Shown one piece after another: positions 9,120-17,473 of a stretch of DNA of 64,000 nucleotides. The DNA is from CAVSRC01 sp963782045 (GTDB lineage Bacteria > Pseudomonadota > Alphaproteobacteria > Rhizobiales > Kaistiaceae). The notes beneath the pieces were generated by a model. It saw only the letters and a program-made list of their open reading frames with translations. It was not told where the DNA came from and searched no databases. The position numbers and the translations under genes were made by a program. The DNA lies in contig CAWAIR010000016.1 of assembly GCA_963782045.1 (NCBI GenBank), positions 62,001 through 126,000 of the forward strand, written 5' to 3'. Position 1 is the first letter of the stretch; each line of letters opens with the position of its first letter.

Positions 9120-10022
9120 TCAATCTTGCGGCGGCCGCCGATCCCGGAACCGTCGGGCTTTCATGTAGGCCGCCATGAAATCCGTCAGAGCGCGGACGTG
9201 CGGCTCGTGACGAAGACGCTCGGTGGTGAGGAGCCAGATTGGCACCACCAAGGCAACCGGCGGCACGAAGCAGCGGATCAGGCTCGCGTCGGTCTCGGCG
9301 ACCATGTCCGACATCAGGGCAACTCCGGACCCGCTCTTGAGGCCCGCGAGAAGGCCGGGGATGCCATCGGAGCGCAGGACGATCGCGCTTTCGGGCACGC
9401 TGTCGTTCAACCACTCTGCGATCGCGACGCCGCGAAAGCCCCGGGGCAGGGCGATGACGCTGTGGGATGCCAGATCGTCCTCGGATGTCGGCGCGCCGTG
9501 TCGCTCGGCATAGGTGCGGGCGCAGTAGATCGACCAGCCGTCCTCGAAGAGCTTGCGGATGACCAGACCTGGTCCGCTCGGCTGCGGTCCGCCGCGCAGA
9601 GCAACATCGGCTTCGCCCGCGGCCAGATCGACCGTCGCCTCGCTCGCCAAAAGGTCGATGGTTATCTCGGGGTGAGCCTCACGGAACTCGCGGATCGCCG
9701 ACACCGCGAATGTCTGCGCGAAGGCCTCGGGCGTGGTGAGCCGGATTCGCCCGGACAGTCCGCGGACCTGTTGGGCGGCGGTCACCATCGCATCCTGAAT
9801 GGCAAAGGCGATGGCATTGGCCTTCGGCAGCATTGCCTCACCCGCGTCGGTGATCTGGTAGCCCGCGGGCGTCCGGTCGAAGAGCTTCAGCCCCAACTCC
9901 CGCTCCAGCGCGTCGATCCGGCGCGAGACGGAACTCTGGCTCACCTTGAGATGACGCGAAGCCGCGAGTGTCGAGCCATGGCGGGCAACGGCCAGGAAGA
10001 TATGCCAGTCGGTCTGATCCAT
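9120..10022 (-). CDS. LysR family transcriptional regulator
   Basis: A 300-residue LysR-type regulator. The N-terminal winged HTH (FLAVARHGSTLAASRHLKVSQSSVSRRIDALE, residues 9-40, read in pieces) is followed by the linker and a periplasmic-binding-protein-like effector domain from about residue 90 (GRIRLTTPEAFAQTF). It is transcribed divergently from the small gene at 10140, the usual LysR arrangement, so that gene is the most likely target. The inverted repeat at 10047-10063 in the 117-bp gap is the candidate binding site. The effector is not predictable. Confidence 0.92.
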   Translation of the reverse strand: MDQTDWHIFLAVARHGSTLAASRHLKVSQSSVSRRIDALERELGLKLFDRTPAGYQITDAGEAMLPKANAIAFAIQDAMVTAAQQVRGLSGRIRLTTPEAFAQTFAVSAIREFREAHPEITIDLLASEATVDLAAGEADVALRGGPQPSGPGLVIRKLFEDGWSIYCARTYAERHGAPTSEDDLASHSVIALPRGFRGVAIAEWLNDSVPESAIVLRSDGIPGLLAGLKSGSGVALMSDMVAETDASLIRCFVPPVALVVPIWLLTTERLRHEPHVRALTDFMAAYMKARRFRDRRPPQD

Positions 10023-10046
10023 GGCTGACTATGCAGATCTGGATAG

Positions 10047-10063
10047 CCGTTCGGCAAGAACGG
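10047..10063. promoter_or_regulatory. Inverted repeat CCGTTC-N5-GAACGG in the LysR divergent region
   Basis: Perfect 6-bp arms around a 5-bp centre, with a further half-site (CCGTTC) at 10082-10087. It lies between divergent lysR and its small neighbour, the normal place for a LysR-type activator/repressor site. The canonical T-N11-A core was not used to define it; the assignment is positional. Confidence 0.5.
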
Positions 10064-10139
10064 TGTTTGTCAGGGCGGCTGGCCGTTCCGTATGCCCAGG
10101 ACGGGTGCCGACGAACAGGACAACCAACGGAGACTGAAA

Positions 10140-10412
10140 ATGATCACGGCTTTCGTTCGCCACAAGGTCAAGGATTTCGACAAGTGGCATCACGCCTTCC
10201 TCGGCTTTGCCGATCTCAACGCCCAGCATGGTGCGTCGCACCCCGGCGTGTTCCGGGGGGTTGACGATCCCAATGACGTCACCGTCAGGCAGGACTTCGC
10301 ATCGGCGGAGGCCGCGCAGAAGATGCTGAGCTCCAAGGAGATCCAGGCTGCTCTGGCCGAAGCGGGCGTCGTCGGGCCGCCGTCGGTGTGGATGGTCGAA
10401 CAGGTGGGCTGA
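10140..10412 (+). CDS. Small uncharacterised protein, probable dimeric alpha/beta-barrel (ferredoxin-like) fold
   Basis: A 90-residue protein. Its sequence (MITAFVRHKVKDFDKWHHAF ... FASAEAAQKMLSSKEI) has the strand-helix pattern of dimeric alpha/beta-barrel proteins such as antibiotic-biosynthesis monooxygenase-like and DUF1330-like families. No catalytic residues can be named. The start is the ATG with GGAG nine bases upstream. It is divergent from a LysR regulator, so expression is probably effector-dependent. A very stable hairpin follows the stop, so the gene is likely monocistronic. Function unknown. Confidence 0.65.
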   Translation: MITAFVRHKVKDFDKWHHAFLGFADLNAQHGASHPGVFRGVDDPNDVTVRQDFASAEAAQKMLSSKEIQAALAEAGVVGPPSVWMVEQVG

Positions 10413-10438
10413 TCCAGTGCCTGGCTGACCGGAATTGG

Positions 10439-10468
10439 CCGGGGGCGGGCCGTCCGGCCCGCCCCCGG
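10439..10468 (+). terminator. Strong GC hairpin after the 10140-10412 gene
   Basis: A perfect 13-bp stem (CCGGGGGCGGGCC pairing with its complement) with a GTCC loop starts 26 bp after the stop codon. There is no T-tract, so it is either a Rho-type or 3'-protecting structure rather than a classical intrinsic terminator. Confidence 0.5.
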
Positions 10469-10669
10469 CAGCCGCCGAGATCCGCGCCGGGGAGCGCCGA
10501 TCGATGCGCTCCCCGTTTAGCCGCCGGCGTCGCCGGCATGGCGGCCCGCTGCGATTGAGGGACACGGCCAGGGCAGAACCCTCCGCCAGGTGCATTCTTT
10601 GGGGTCATCGCCTATATCAGCCGGCGACCACTATCGAACCGGCGGTCTTGACCCGCCGTGGAGACCCCC

Positions 10670-11701
10670 ATGCCTGAAACCCAGATCCCCGTCACGGTGC
10701 TCACCGGCTATCTCGGCGCCGGCAAGACCACGCTGTTGAACCGCATCCTTTCCGAGAACCACGGCAAGAAGTACGCCGTCATCGTCAACGAGTTCGGCGA
10801 GATCAACATCGACAACGACCTCATCGTCGAGAGCGACGAGGAGGTCTTCGAGATGAACAACGGCTGCGTCTGCTGCACGGTGCGCGGCGACCTCATCCGC
10901 GTGGTCGAGGGACTGGTCAAGCGGCCCGGCGGCTTCGACGGCATCCTGGTGGAGACCACCGGCCTCGCCGATCCGGTGCCGGTGGCGCAGACCTTCTTCA
11001 TGGACGACGACGTGCGCGCCCGCGCCAAGCTCGACGCGGTGGTCACCGTCGCCGACGCCAAGCATCTGACCGAGAGCCTCGCCGATAGCCCCGAGGCGCA
11101 GGAGCAGATCGGCTTCGCTGACGTCGTGCTGCTCAACAAGACCGATCTGGTCAGCCCCGAGGACCTCGCCGAGGTCGAGGCGCGCATCCGCGCCATGAAC
11201 CCGCACGCCCTCATCCACCGCACCGAGCGCTGCGCCATCCCGCTCGACCGCGTGCTCGGCCGCGGTGCCTTCGATCTCGACCGTATCCTGACGCTGGAGC
11301 CCGAGTTCCTCGACGCCGACGAGCACGATCATGACCACGATCATCACGATCACGACCATGATCATGACCACGAGCACCACCACCATCACCACCACGATAT
11401 CGAGGGGTCGGGCGTGTTCTCGATCTCGCTCCGCGGCGGCGAACTCGACCCGCAGAAGTTCTTCCCGTGGATCCAGCAGACCGCCCAGGAGCAGGGCCCG
11501 GACATCCTGCGCATGAAGGGCATCCTCGCCTTCAAGGACGATTCCGAGCGCTACGTCGTGCAGGGCGTCCACATGATCATCGAGGGCAACCACCAGCGCC
11601 CGTGGAAGGACGACGAGATGCGCCAGAGCCGGCTGGTCTTCATCGGCCGCCATCTCGACGAGAAGGCGATCCGCGCCGACTTCGACAAGTGCATGGCGTG
11701 A
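10670..11701 (+). CDS. CobW/COG0523 family GTPase with His-rich metal-binding loop
   Basis: A 343-residue G3E GTPase of the metal-chaperone class. Walker A (GYLGAGKT, residues 13-20), the metal-binding CxCC motif (GCVCC, 65-69), switch ETTGLADP and the base-specificity NKTD (156-159) are present. A 25-residue stretch at about 219-243 is almost only His and Asp, a likely zinc, cobalt or nickel store. A CobW C-terminal domain follows (GVFSISLRG ... YVVQGVHMIIEG). Such proteins transfer metal to target enzymes at GTP expense; the metal here is not determined. ATG 10670 was preferred over GTG 10658 because it directly precedes the conserved domain. The downstream WD40 gene is a frequent neighbour of this family. 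Confidence 0.88.
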   Translation: MPETQIPVTVLTGYLGAGKTTLLNRILSENHGKKYAVIVNEFGEINIDNDLIVESDEEVFEMNNGCVCCTVRGDLIRVVEGLVKRPGGFDGILVETTGLADPVPVAQTFFMDDDVRARAKLDAVVTVADAKHLTESLADSPEAQEQIGFADVVLLNKTDLVSPEDLAEVEARIRAMNPHALIHRTERCAIPLDRVLGRGAFDLDRILTLEPEFLDADEHDHDHDHHDHDHDHDHEHHHHHHHDIEGSGVFSISLRGGELDPQKFFPWIQQTAQEQGPDILRMKGILAFKDDSERYVVQGVHMIIEGNHQRPWKDDEMRQSRLVFIGRHLDEKAIRADFDKCMA

Positions 11702-11736
11702 GGCGGTTGCCGCTTCGCGACTGAGCCGTTACCTGT

Positions 11737-11804
11737 GGTCCCCGCCAAGGCGGGGACCCGGTGGCCGCCGGCGCTGGTACTGGATCCCCGCCTTCGCGGG
11801 GATC
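11737..11804. repeat. REP-like dispersed repeat: two GC-rich hairpins
   Basis: Two imperfectly related hairpins lie between the CobW and WD40 genes. The first is GGTCCCCGCC-AA-GGCGGGGACC (11737-11758); the second is GATCCCCG-CCTTCG-CGGGGATC (11783-11804). Read on the minus strand the segment encodes the familiar spurious peptide IPAKAGIQ, a hallmark of this dispersed extragenic palindrome in many proteobacteria. Only this copy was noticed in the window. It may also act as a transcription attenuator between the two genes. Confidence 0.75.
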
Positions 11805-11826
11805 GGCGTTTGTGGACTGTTTGCCC

Positions 11827-12804
11827 ATGCCCTCCATCCAGGACTTTCCCTTCGCAGCCTTCGTTGTCGAGGCGGCGTTCCTCGGCGACACCGCCCTCTA
11901 TGCGCTGGGCGATGGCACCGTGCGCCGCGTCGCCGGCCCGGCGGCGGAGGAGACGCGCGTGCATGAGGGCGCCATCCTCGCCGCGACGCCATCGCTCGAC
12001 GGCAAGCTGCTCCTCACCGGCGGCGACGACGGGCTGGTCGCCGCGGTCGATGCACTCGGCACCGTGACCAGGCTCGCCGAGCGCCCGCGCAAGTGGATCG
12101 ATCACATCGCCGCCGGCCCGGCCGGCACGGTTGGCTTTGCCTCCGGCCGCCAGGCCTTCGTGCTGCTGGCTGACGGCCGCGAGCGCACCTTCGACCATGA
12201 CCGCGCCGTCGGCGGCATCGCCTTCGCGCCGAAGGGCCTGAGGTTGGCGGTCGCCCGCTACGAAGGCGTGACGCTGTGGTGGGCCGGGACCGAGGCCAAG
12301 CCGACCGAGTTCGCCTGGAAGGGCGCCCATATCGGTGTCACCTTCTCGCCCGACGGGCGCAACCTGGTCACCATCATGCAGGAGAACGCGCTGCACGGCT
12401 GGCGGCTGGACGATGGCCGCGACATGCGCATGACCGGCTATCCGGCCAAGCCGCGCTCGCTGTCGTGGTCGGTCAAGGGCCGCTTCCTCGCCTCGTCGGG
12501 GGCGAACGCCGCCATCCTGTGGCCGTTCCACTACAAGGACGGACCGATGGGCCGCCAGCCCCTGCAGCTCGGCGCCCGCGAGGAGCTCGCCACCCGCGTC
12601 GCCTGCCACCCGAGCGAGGAGATCGTGGCGATCGGCTATCGCGACGGCATGGTGCTGGCGGTGCGCTTCGGGGACGCGGAAGAGGCGCTGCTCCGCCGCC
12701 CGGGCGACGGCCCGGTCTCGGCGCTCGGCTGGGACAAGGCCGGCCGCCGCCTCGCCTTCGGTACCGAGGAAGGCGCCGCCGGCATCATCGACATCGCCGG
12801 CTAG
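11827..12804 (+). CDS. WD40 repeat protein, CobW-associated
   Basis: A 325-residue protein made of repeated beta-propeller blades. Repeating elements such as GDGTVRRVAG, LLLTGGDDGLVAAVD, IAFAPKGLRLAVARYEGVTLWW, VTFSPDGRNLVTIMQ and LSWSVKGRFLASSGANAAILW each end in the typical hydrophobic-Trp/Leu-Trp strand. There is no signal peptide, so it should be cytoplasmic. Propellers serve as protein-binding platforms; a role as partner of the upstream metal GTPase is inference from conserved adjacency. The start is the ATG at 11827; the upstream bases belong to the repeat element. Confidence 0.82.
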   Translation: MPSIQDFPFAAFVVEAAFLGDTALYALGDGTVRRVAGPAAEETRVHEGAILAATPSLDGKLLLTGGDDGLVAAVDALGTVTRLAERPRKWIDHIAAGPAGTVGFASGRQAFVLLADGRERTFDHDRAVGGIAFAPKGLRLAVARYEGVTLWWAGTEAKPTEFAWKGAHIGVTFSPDGRNLVTIMQENALHGWRLDDGRDMRMTGYPAKPRSLSWSVKGRFLASSGANAAILWPFHYKDGPMGRQPLQLGAREELATRVACHPSEEIVAIGYRDGMVLAVRFGDAEEALLRRPGDGPVSALGWDKAGRRLAFGTEEGAAGIIDIAG

Positions 12805-12866
12805 CCGATCGACGGGAACGCGGCGCATTTTGCGCTACAGTGCCGGCCAGCAGCGGGGGTGTGCGC

Positions 12867-14145
12867 ATGGCACAGGCCAGACGCGAGCACGTGGTGATCG
12901 TCGGCGCCGGCTTCGGCGGGCTCGCCTGCGCGCGGGCGCTGGGCAGCACCGAGATCGACGTCACCGTCATCGACCGCAACAACTATCACCTGTTCGTGCC
13001 GCTGCTCTATCAGGTGGCGACCGCGGCGCTGTCGCCGGCCGACATCGCCCAGCCGATCCGCCGCATGCTGGCGCGCCATCGCAATATCGAGGTGTTCCTC
13101 GGCGAGGTGGCGGCGGTCGACGTGGCGGCGCGCGAGGTGCGCTGCACCAACGGAACGAGCATCGGTTTCGACCGGCTGGTGCTGGCCACCGGCTCCGCCT
13201 ACACCTATTTGGGCCACGACGAATGGGCGGCTGCGGCGCCGGGGCCGCGCTCGATCGAGGATGCGCGCCAGATCCGCGCCCGCCTGCTGCATCGCCTTCG
13301 AGCGGGCGGAGGTGACGCGCGATCCGGCCGAGCAGGAGGCGCTGCTCACGACGGTGGTGGTCGGCGGCGGGCCGACCGGCGTCGAGATGGCGGGGTCGGT
13401 GGCGGAGCTGGCGCGCCATTCGCTCCGCCGCGACTTCCGCCACATCGATCCGACGCGGGCGAAGGTCATCCTGGTCGAGGCCGGCCCGCGCATCCTGTCC
13501 GCCTTTCCCGAGGACCTGTCGAAGTTCGCGGTCGCCGCGCTCGATCATCTCGGCGTGACGGTGAGGACCGGCACGGCGGTGGAGGCGATCGCGCCGGGCA
13601 AGGTGACGATGGGCGGCGAGACCGTCCGCGCCGGCTGTGTCGTCTGGGGCGCCGGCGTCAAGGCGGCGCCGGTGGCGTCCTGGCTGCGGGTTGGGGCGGA
13701 CAAGGCCGGGCGGGTCAGCGTCGGGCCGAACCTCGAGGCCGCGGGGCTCGACGGCATCTATGTGATCGGCGATTCGGCGCGCGCGCTGGGCGGCGACGGC
13801 AAGCCGCTGCCGGCGCTCGCCCAGGTCGCCCACCAGCAGGGGCAGTATCTCGGCAAGGCGCTCCGCCGCACGATCCTGGACGGCAGGCCGATGCCGCCCT
13901 TCCGCTTTCACAACCGCGGCAACACCGCGGTGATTGGTCGCGACGCGGCGGTGTTCGATTTCGGCCGCTGGCACCTCAAGGGGCGGATCGGCTGGCTATT
14001 CTGGGCGATCGTCCACATCTACCTGCTCACCGGTTTCGACAAGCGGGTGCTGGTGGCGACCCAATGGCTGTGGCGCTACCTGACCTACCAGACCGGGGCG
14101 CGGCTGATCACCGGCCACGACGACCGGACCGCCCCGCCAGGCTGA
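12867..14145 (+). CDS. ndh: Type II NADH dehydrogenase (Ndh), reading frame broken by one base
   Basis: Single-polypeptide NADH:quinone oxidoreductase with two Rossmann folds. The FAD-binding motif is VIVGAGFGGLACA (near residue 9) and the NAD-binding motif is VVVGGGPTGVEMAG (after about residue 160). The FAD-contacting GIYVIGDSA and a C-terminal amphipathic region (GWLFWAIVHIYLLTGF) suited to membrane binding are present. The frame changes between about 13285 and 13300: before it the frame starting at 12867 is right, after it the +1 frame. Removing one base gives a continuous protein of about 425 residues, the family length, with a RARLL-x-AFERAEV junction typical of the family. A sequencing error is more likely than a true pseudogene, as both halves are fully conserved. 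Confidence 0.85.
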
Positions 14146-14230
14146 TTTCTTCGGCCACATCCACGCCTTGGTAACCGCCGCGAGCCTAACCTTGGGGAAT
14201 CCCTGAGAATCAGCATTCCGGCGATCCGGC

Positions 14231-15523
14231 ATGGGTGAACTGAGCAATACCGGCCTGCTCGTCGCCGAGGCGGCGCTCTATTTCGTCGTCATGACGGCGC
14301 TGTTCCGCGCGCGCAACCGGGTCGGCATCGGTGTCTTCTTCACCGCGCTCGGCACCATGCACTTCCTCGAGACCTATCTCGCCGCGGTGCTCTACGTGCC
14401 CATTCTCGGCGGCTTCGTCGTCTCGCCCGGCTCGATCGTGCTGTTCTCGGGCAAGCTGGTCATGCTGCTGGTGGTCTATATCCGCGAGGACGCGGCGGTG
14501 GTGCGCCAGCCGATCTACGGCCTGTTCCTCGGCAACCTGCTGATCGTGGCGGCGGTGCTGCTTCTCCGCCTGCATGCGCCGGTGGCGATACCGGGCCAGG
14601 TCCCCGACCTCACCTTCCTCGACCAGACGGGTGGGCTGATGGTGTGGGGGACGACGCTGCTCTTCATCGATTCGATCCTCATCATCCTCATCTACGAACG
14701 CTCCGCGGCCTGGCTCGGCAACCGTGTGATCCTGCGCATCCTGGTGAGCACGGCCCTGGTGCTCTCCTTCGATCAGCTCGGCTTCTATCTGGCGCTCAAG
14801 CTTTACGTCGGTGCGCCGGCCGAGGTGCTCTACGGCGGCTGGATCGCCAAGATGGGCGCGGCGACGCTCTATGCAGTGTTCGCCGGGCTCTACCTGCGCT
14901 TCGGCGAGAGCGGGCGGCTGCCCCGCCGCCGGCTGACCGACGTCTTCGAGGTGCTGACCTACCGCCAGCGCTACGAGGCGCTCCTGCGCCAGACCGGCCA
15001 TGACGCGCTGACCGGCCTGTTCGACCGCGGTCGTTTCGAGCGCGAGGGGCCGCGCGAGCTGCGTGCCGCCGGCGAGGGGCGGCCAACCAGCCTGCTGGTC
15101 ATCGACGTCGACCACTTCAAGGCGATCAACGACCGTCATGGCCATGCGGTCGGCGACGAGGCGCTGCGGCGGATCGCCCGCGAGTTGGATGCGGCGACCC
15201 GCACCGACGACCGCGTCTATCGCTACGGCGGCGAGGAATTCATCGTGCTCTGCCAGGGTCTTCCCCATTCGGCGGCGGTGCTGGCGGCCGAACGGCTGCG
15301 CCTCGGCGTCTCCAGTCTGTCGATCGACGATATCGCCGAGCCGATCACGGTCAGCATCGGCGTCGCCACGGCGCCGGAAGACGGCGGCGACCTGCGCGCG
15401 CTGTTCGCGGTCGCCGACCAGCGTCTCTATCGCGCCAAGGCCGATGGCCGCGACCGCGTGCGCGGCACTGACATCGCCCGCGCCGACATCGCGCCCGGCC
15501 GCCCCTCGGCCCATCGGCACTGA
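14231..15523 (+). CDS. Membrane-bound diguanylate cyclase (GGDEF)
   Basis: A 430-residue enzyme predicted to make cyclic di-GMP from two GTP. About seven hydrophobic spans occupy residues 1-215 (for example YFVVMTALF, GSIVLFSGKLVMLLVVYI, LLIVAAVLLL), forming an uncharacterised sensory membrane domain. The GGDEF domain follows from about residue 255 (HDALTGLFDRGRFE). The active-site motif is GGEEF, a catalytically competent variant. Five residues before it lies RTDD, matching the RxxD product-inhibition site. Activity and feedback control are therefore both expected. It stands alone; the signal is unknown. It probably tunes the motility/attachment switch. Confidence 0.92.
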   Translation: MGELSNTGLLVAEAALYFVVMTALFRARNRVGIGVFFTALGTMHFLETYLAAVLYVPILGGFVVSPGSIVLFSGKLVMLLVVYIREDAAVVRQPIYGLFLGNLLIVAAVLLLRLHAPVAIPGQVPDLTFLDQTGGLMVWGTTLLFIDSILIILIYERSAAWLGNRVILRILVSTALVLSFDQLGFYLALKLYVGAPAEVLYGGWIAKMGAATLYAVFAGLYLRFGESGRLPRRRLTDVFEVLTYRQRYEALLRQTGHDALTGLFDRGRFEREGPRELRAAGEGRPTSLLVIDVDHFKAINDRHGHAVGDEALRRIARELDAATRTDDRVYRYGGEEFIVLCQGLPHSAAVLAAERLRLGVSSLSIDDIAEPITVSIGVATAPEDGGDLRALFAVADQRLYRAKADGRDRVRGTDIARADIAPGRPSAHRH

Positions 15524-15612
15524 TCCTGCCGCAAACCTCCGGCACCAGAACCAATCGCTCGTGCGGGCGTTGATCTCTTTGGTTTCCACGGCAACCGAAG
15601 GGAGACAACGAA

Positions 15613-15894
15613 ATGGCCCGAGAGCAGACGGCGCGAAGGCGCACCGACCCCGAAGAGCAGACGGTTCCGCCCGATCGCCCGGACGTCGGCGAGGAACCAA
15701 TCGCCGCGTCGGGTGCGCTGGCCGACCTCAATCCGGTGCCGGTGACGCCGCGGCCACGGGAAGAGGAGGAAGAGATCGCCCTGCAATCCGGCCGCTATGC
15801 GGCGCCGCCCCGGCGGTCGCTGTGGACCAGTTTCTGGGTGGCGCTCGGTGTCATCGTGGTGATCGCCATCCTCGCCGCCATCTTCTGGCGCTAG
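15613..15894 (+). CDS. Small single-pass membrane protein of unknown function
   Basis: A 93-residue protein. The first 65 residues are charged and Pro-rich (EEQTVPPDRPDVGEEP ... PRPREEEEE), without recognised domain. The last ~25 residues are a single hydrophobic span (SFWVALGVIVVIAILAAIFW) ending at the C-terminus. A tail-anchored topology with the acidic part in the cytoplasm is likely. A GGGAGA Shine-Dalgarno lies nine bases before the ATG, supporting translation. Its stop codon overlaps the stop of the convergent homospermidine synthase gene (CTAG). I do not recognise the family. Confidence 0.6.
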   Translation: MAREQTARRRTDPEEQTVPPDRPDVGEEPIAASGALADLNPVPVTPRPREEEEEIALQSGRYAAPPRRSLWTSFWVALGVIVVIAILAAIFWR

Positions 15895-17327
15895 TGCACC
15901 AGCACGTTGCGGAATTGCCAGGGGTCGCTGGGATCGACGTCCTCGGGGAACAGACCGGGGCGGCCGATGAGCGGCGTCCACTCGGTGTAATAACCCTTGA
16001 CCGGCCCCAGATAGGGGCGCTGGACCGCCAGGCAGCGGCGATAGTCCATCTCGTCGGCCTCGACGATGCCGGCTTGCGGATTCTCCAGTGCCCACACCAT
16101 GCCGGCGAGCACGGCTGAGGTCACCTGCAGGCCGGTGGCGTTCTGGTAGGGCGCCAGCGCCCGCGTCTCCTCGATGGAAAGCTGCGAGCCATACCAGTAG
16201 GCGTTTTTCGCGTGGCCGTAGAGGAGCACGCCGAGCTCGTCGATGCCGTCGACGATTTCGTCCTCGCCGAGGATATGCTCCGCCTTCTCGTGCAGTTCGC
16301 CGCTGCCGAACACCTCGTGCAGCGATAGCACCGCGTCATCGGCCGGATGGTAGGCATAGTGGCAGGTCGGCCGATAGACGACCGTGTCGCCATCCTTCAG
16401 CGTGAAGTAGTCGGCGATCGAGATCGACTCGTTGTGGGTGACCAGGAAGCCGTATTGCGGCCCCGGCGTCGGGCACCACGTCCTCACCCGCGTGTTGGCG
16501 CCGGGCTGGAGCAGATAGGCGCCGGCCTGCGCGCCGAGCCTGTGCAGGCGGCCGTTCTGCGGCAGCCATTTCTCGTGGGTGCCCCAGCCCATCTCCGCCG
16601 GTTGCATGCCCTCCGACATGAAGCCTTCCACCGACCAGGTGTTGACGAAGACGTCGCGCGGCTTGGGCCGTGTCGAGCGCTGGGTGTCGCGCTCGGCGAT
16701 GTGGATGCCCTTGATGCCGAGGTCGCGCATCAGCCGTCCCCAGCCCTGGCGGTCGCCGGGGCCGGGCTCGGCGAAGGGGTGGCCGATGTCGGTCGCCAGG
16801 TTGACCAGCGCCTGCTTGACGAACCAGGAGACCATGCCGGGATTGGCGCCGCAGCACGAGATGGCGGTGGTGCCGCCGGGGTTCTTCGCCTTCTCGTCGC
16901 GCACCGTTGTCCTCAGCGCGTTGTTGGTGCGTGCCTCCGGCTCGGCCGCGGTGTCGAAATAGAAGCCCGGCCAGGGTTCGACCACCGTATCGATATAGGG
17001 AACGCCGAGCTCGCGGCAGAGCCGCATGATCTCCAGCGATGAGGTGTCCACCGACAGGTTGACGCAGAAGCCGGTGCCGCCGCCTTCGGTGAGGAGCGGG
17101 CTCAGCACCTCGCGGAAGTTCTCCGGGGTCAGGCCGACGTGGACGAAGCGGATGCCCTCCTTGTCGAGCAGCCCGCGGTCGGCATCGTCGGGGGCGACGA
17201 CCACCATGCGCGATTTGTCGAAGGCGAAATGGCGCTGGATGAGCGGCAGGGTGCCCTTGCCGATCGAGCCGAAGCCGATCATCACGATGGGGCCGTCGAT
17301 CGTGCCGTAGACGGGCCATTCGGCCAT
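15891..17327 (-). CDS. hss: Homospermidine synthase
   Basis: A 478-residue enzyme, the length of the characterised alphaproteobacterial enzyme. It uses NAD to join two putrescines (or putrescine plus spermidine) into sym-homospermidine, the main polyamine of many Rhizobiales. The N-terminal Rossmann motif is read as IGFGSIGKG (about residues 16-24), with family blocks VVEPWPGFYFD, CCGANPGMVSWFVKQAL and TRTCHYAYHPADDA-like YRPTCHYAYHP. The ATG at 17327 is chosen because AGGAGA lies seven bases upstream. The putrescine supplier, ornithine decarboxylase, lies 7.4 kb away at 24718 rather than adjacent. Confidence 0.93.
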   Translation of the reverse strand: MAEWPVYGTIDGPIVMIGFGSIGKGTLPLIQRHFAFDKSRMVVVAPDDADRGLLDKEGIRFVHVGLTPENFREVLSPLLTEGGGTGFCVNLSVDTSSLEIMRLCRELGVPYIDTVVEPWPGFYFDTAAEPEARTNNALRTTVRDEKAKNPGGTTAISCCGANPGMVSWFVKQALVNLATDIGHPFAEPGPGDRQGWGRLMRDLGIKGIHIAERDTQRSTRPKPRDVFVNTWSVEGFMSEGMQPAEMGWGTHEKWLPQNGRLHRLGAQAGAYLLQPGANTRVRTWCPTPGPQYGFLVTHNESISIADYFTLKDGDTVVYRPTCHYAYHPADDAVLSLHEVFGSGELHEKAEHILGEDEIVDGIDELGVLLYGHAKNAYWYGSQLSIEETRALAPYQNATGLQVTSAVLAGMVWALENPQAGIVEADEMDYRRCLAVQRPYLGPVKGYYTEWTPLIGRPGLFPEDVDPSDPWQFRNVLVH

Positions 17328-17473
17328 CGCTTGTCTCCTTTCGCGGGAATCCCGGCGGTGCGCTGCGGCCGTGATTGGCGGCAATCGGGCAGCCAAGTCA
17401 ACCCGCGCGCCCTCGACCGGCCCCTTTCGGCCCCTAGGTTATGGCCGATGCGGCGACCGGGAGGGAGCGGTTC

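Noticed and set aside
11729..11992. Short minus-strand open frame encoding IPAKAGIQ
   Set aside because: This is the well-known spurious translation of a dispersed extragenic palindrome, not a gene.
13261..14145. The downstream half of ndh as a separate oxidoreductase gene
   Set aside because: It begins inside the conserved NDH-2 domain without a ribosome site and continues the upstream half after removing one base.
17441..17473. Earlier ATG as the start of the S41 protein
   Set aside because: It adds an unlikely N-terminus before the signal peptide; ATG 17474 has a strong GGAGGGAG upstream.
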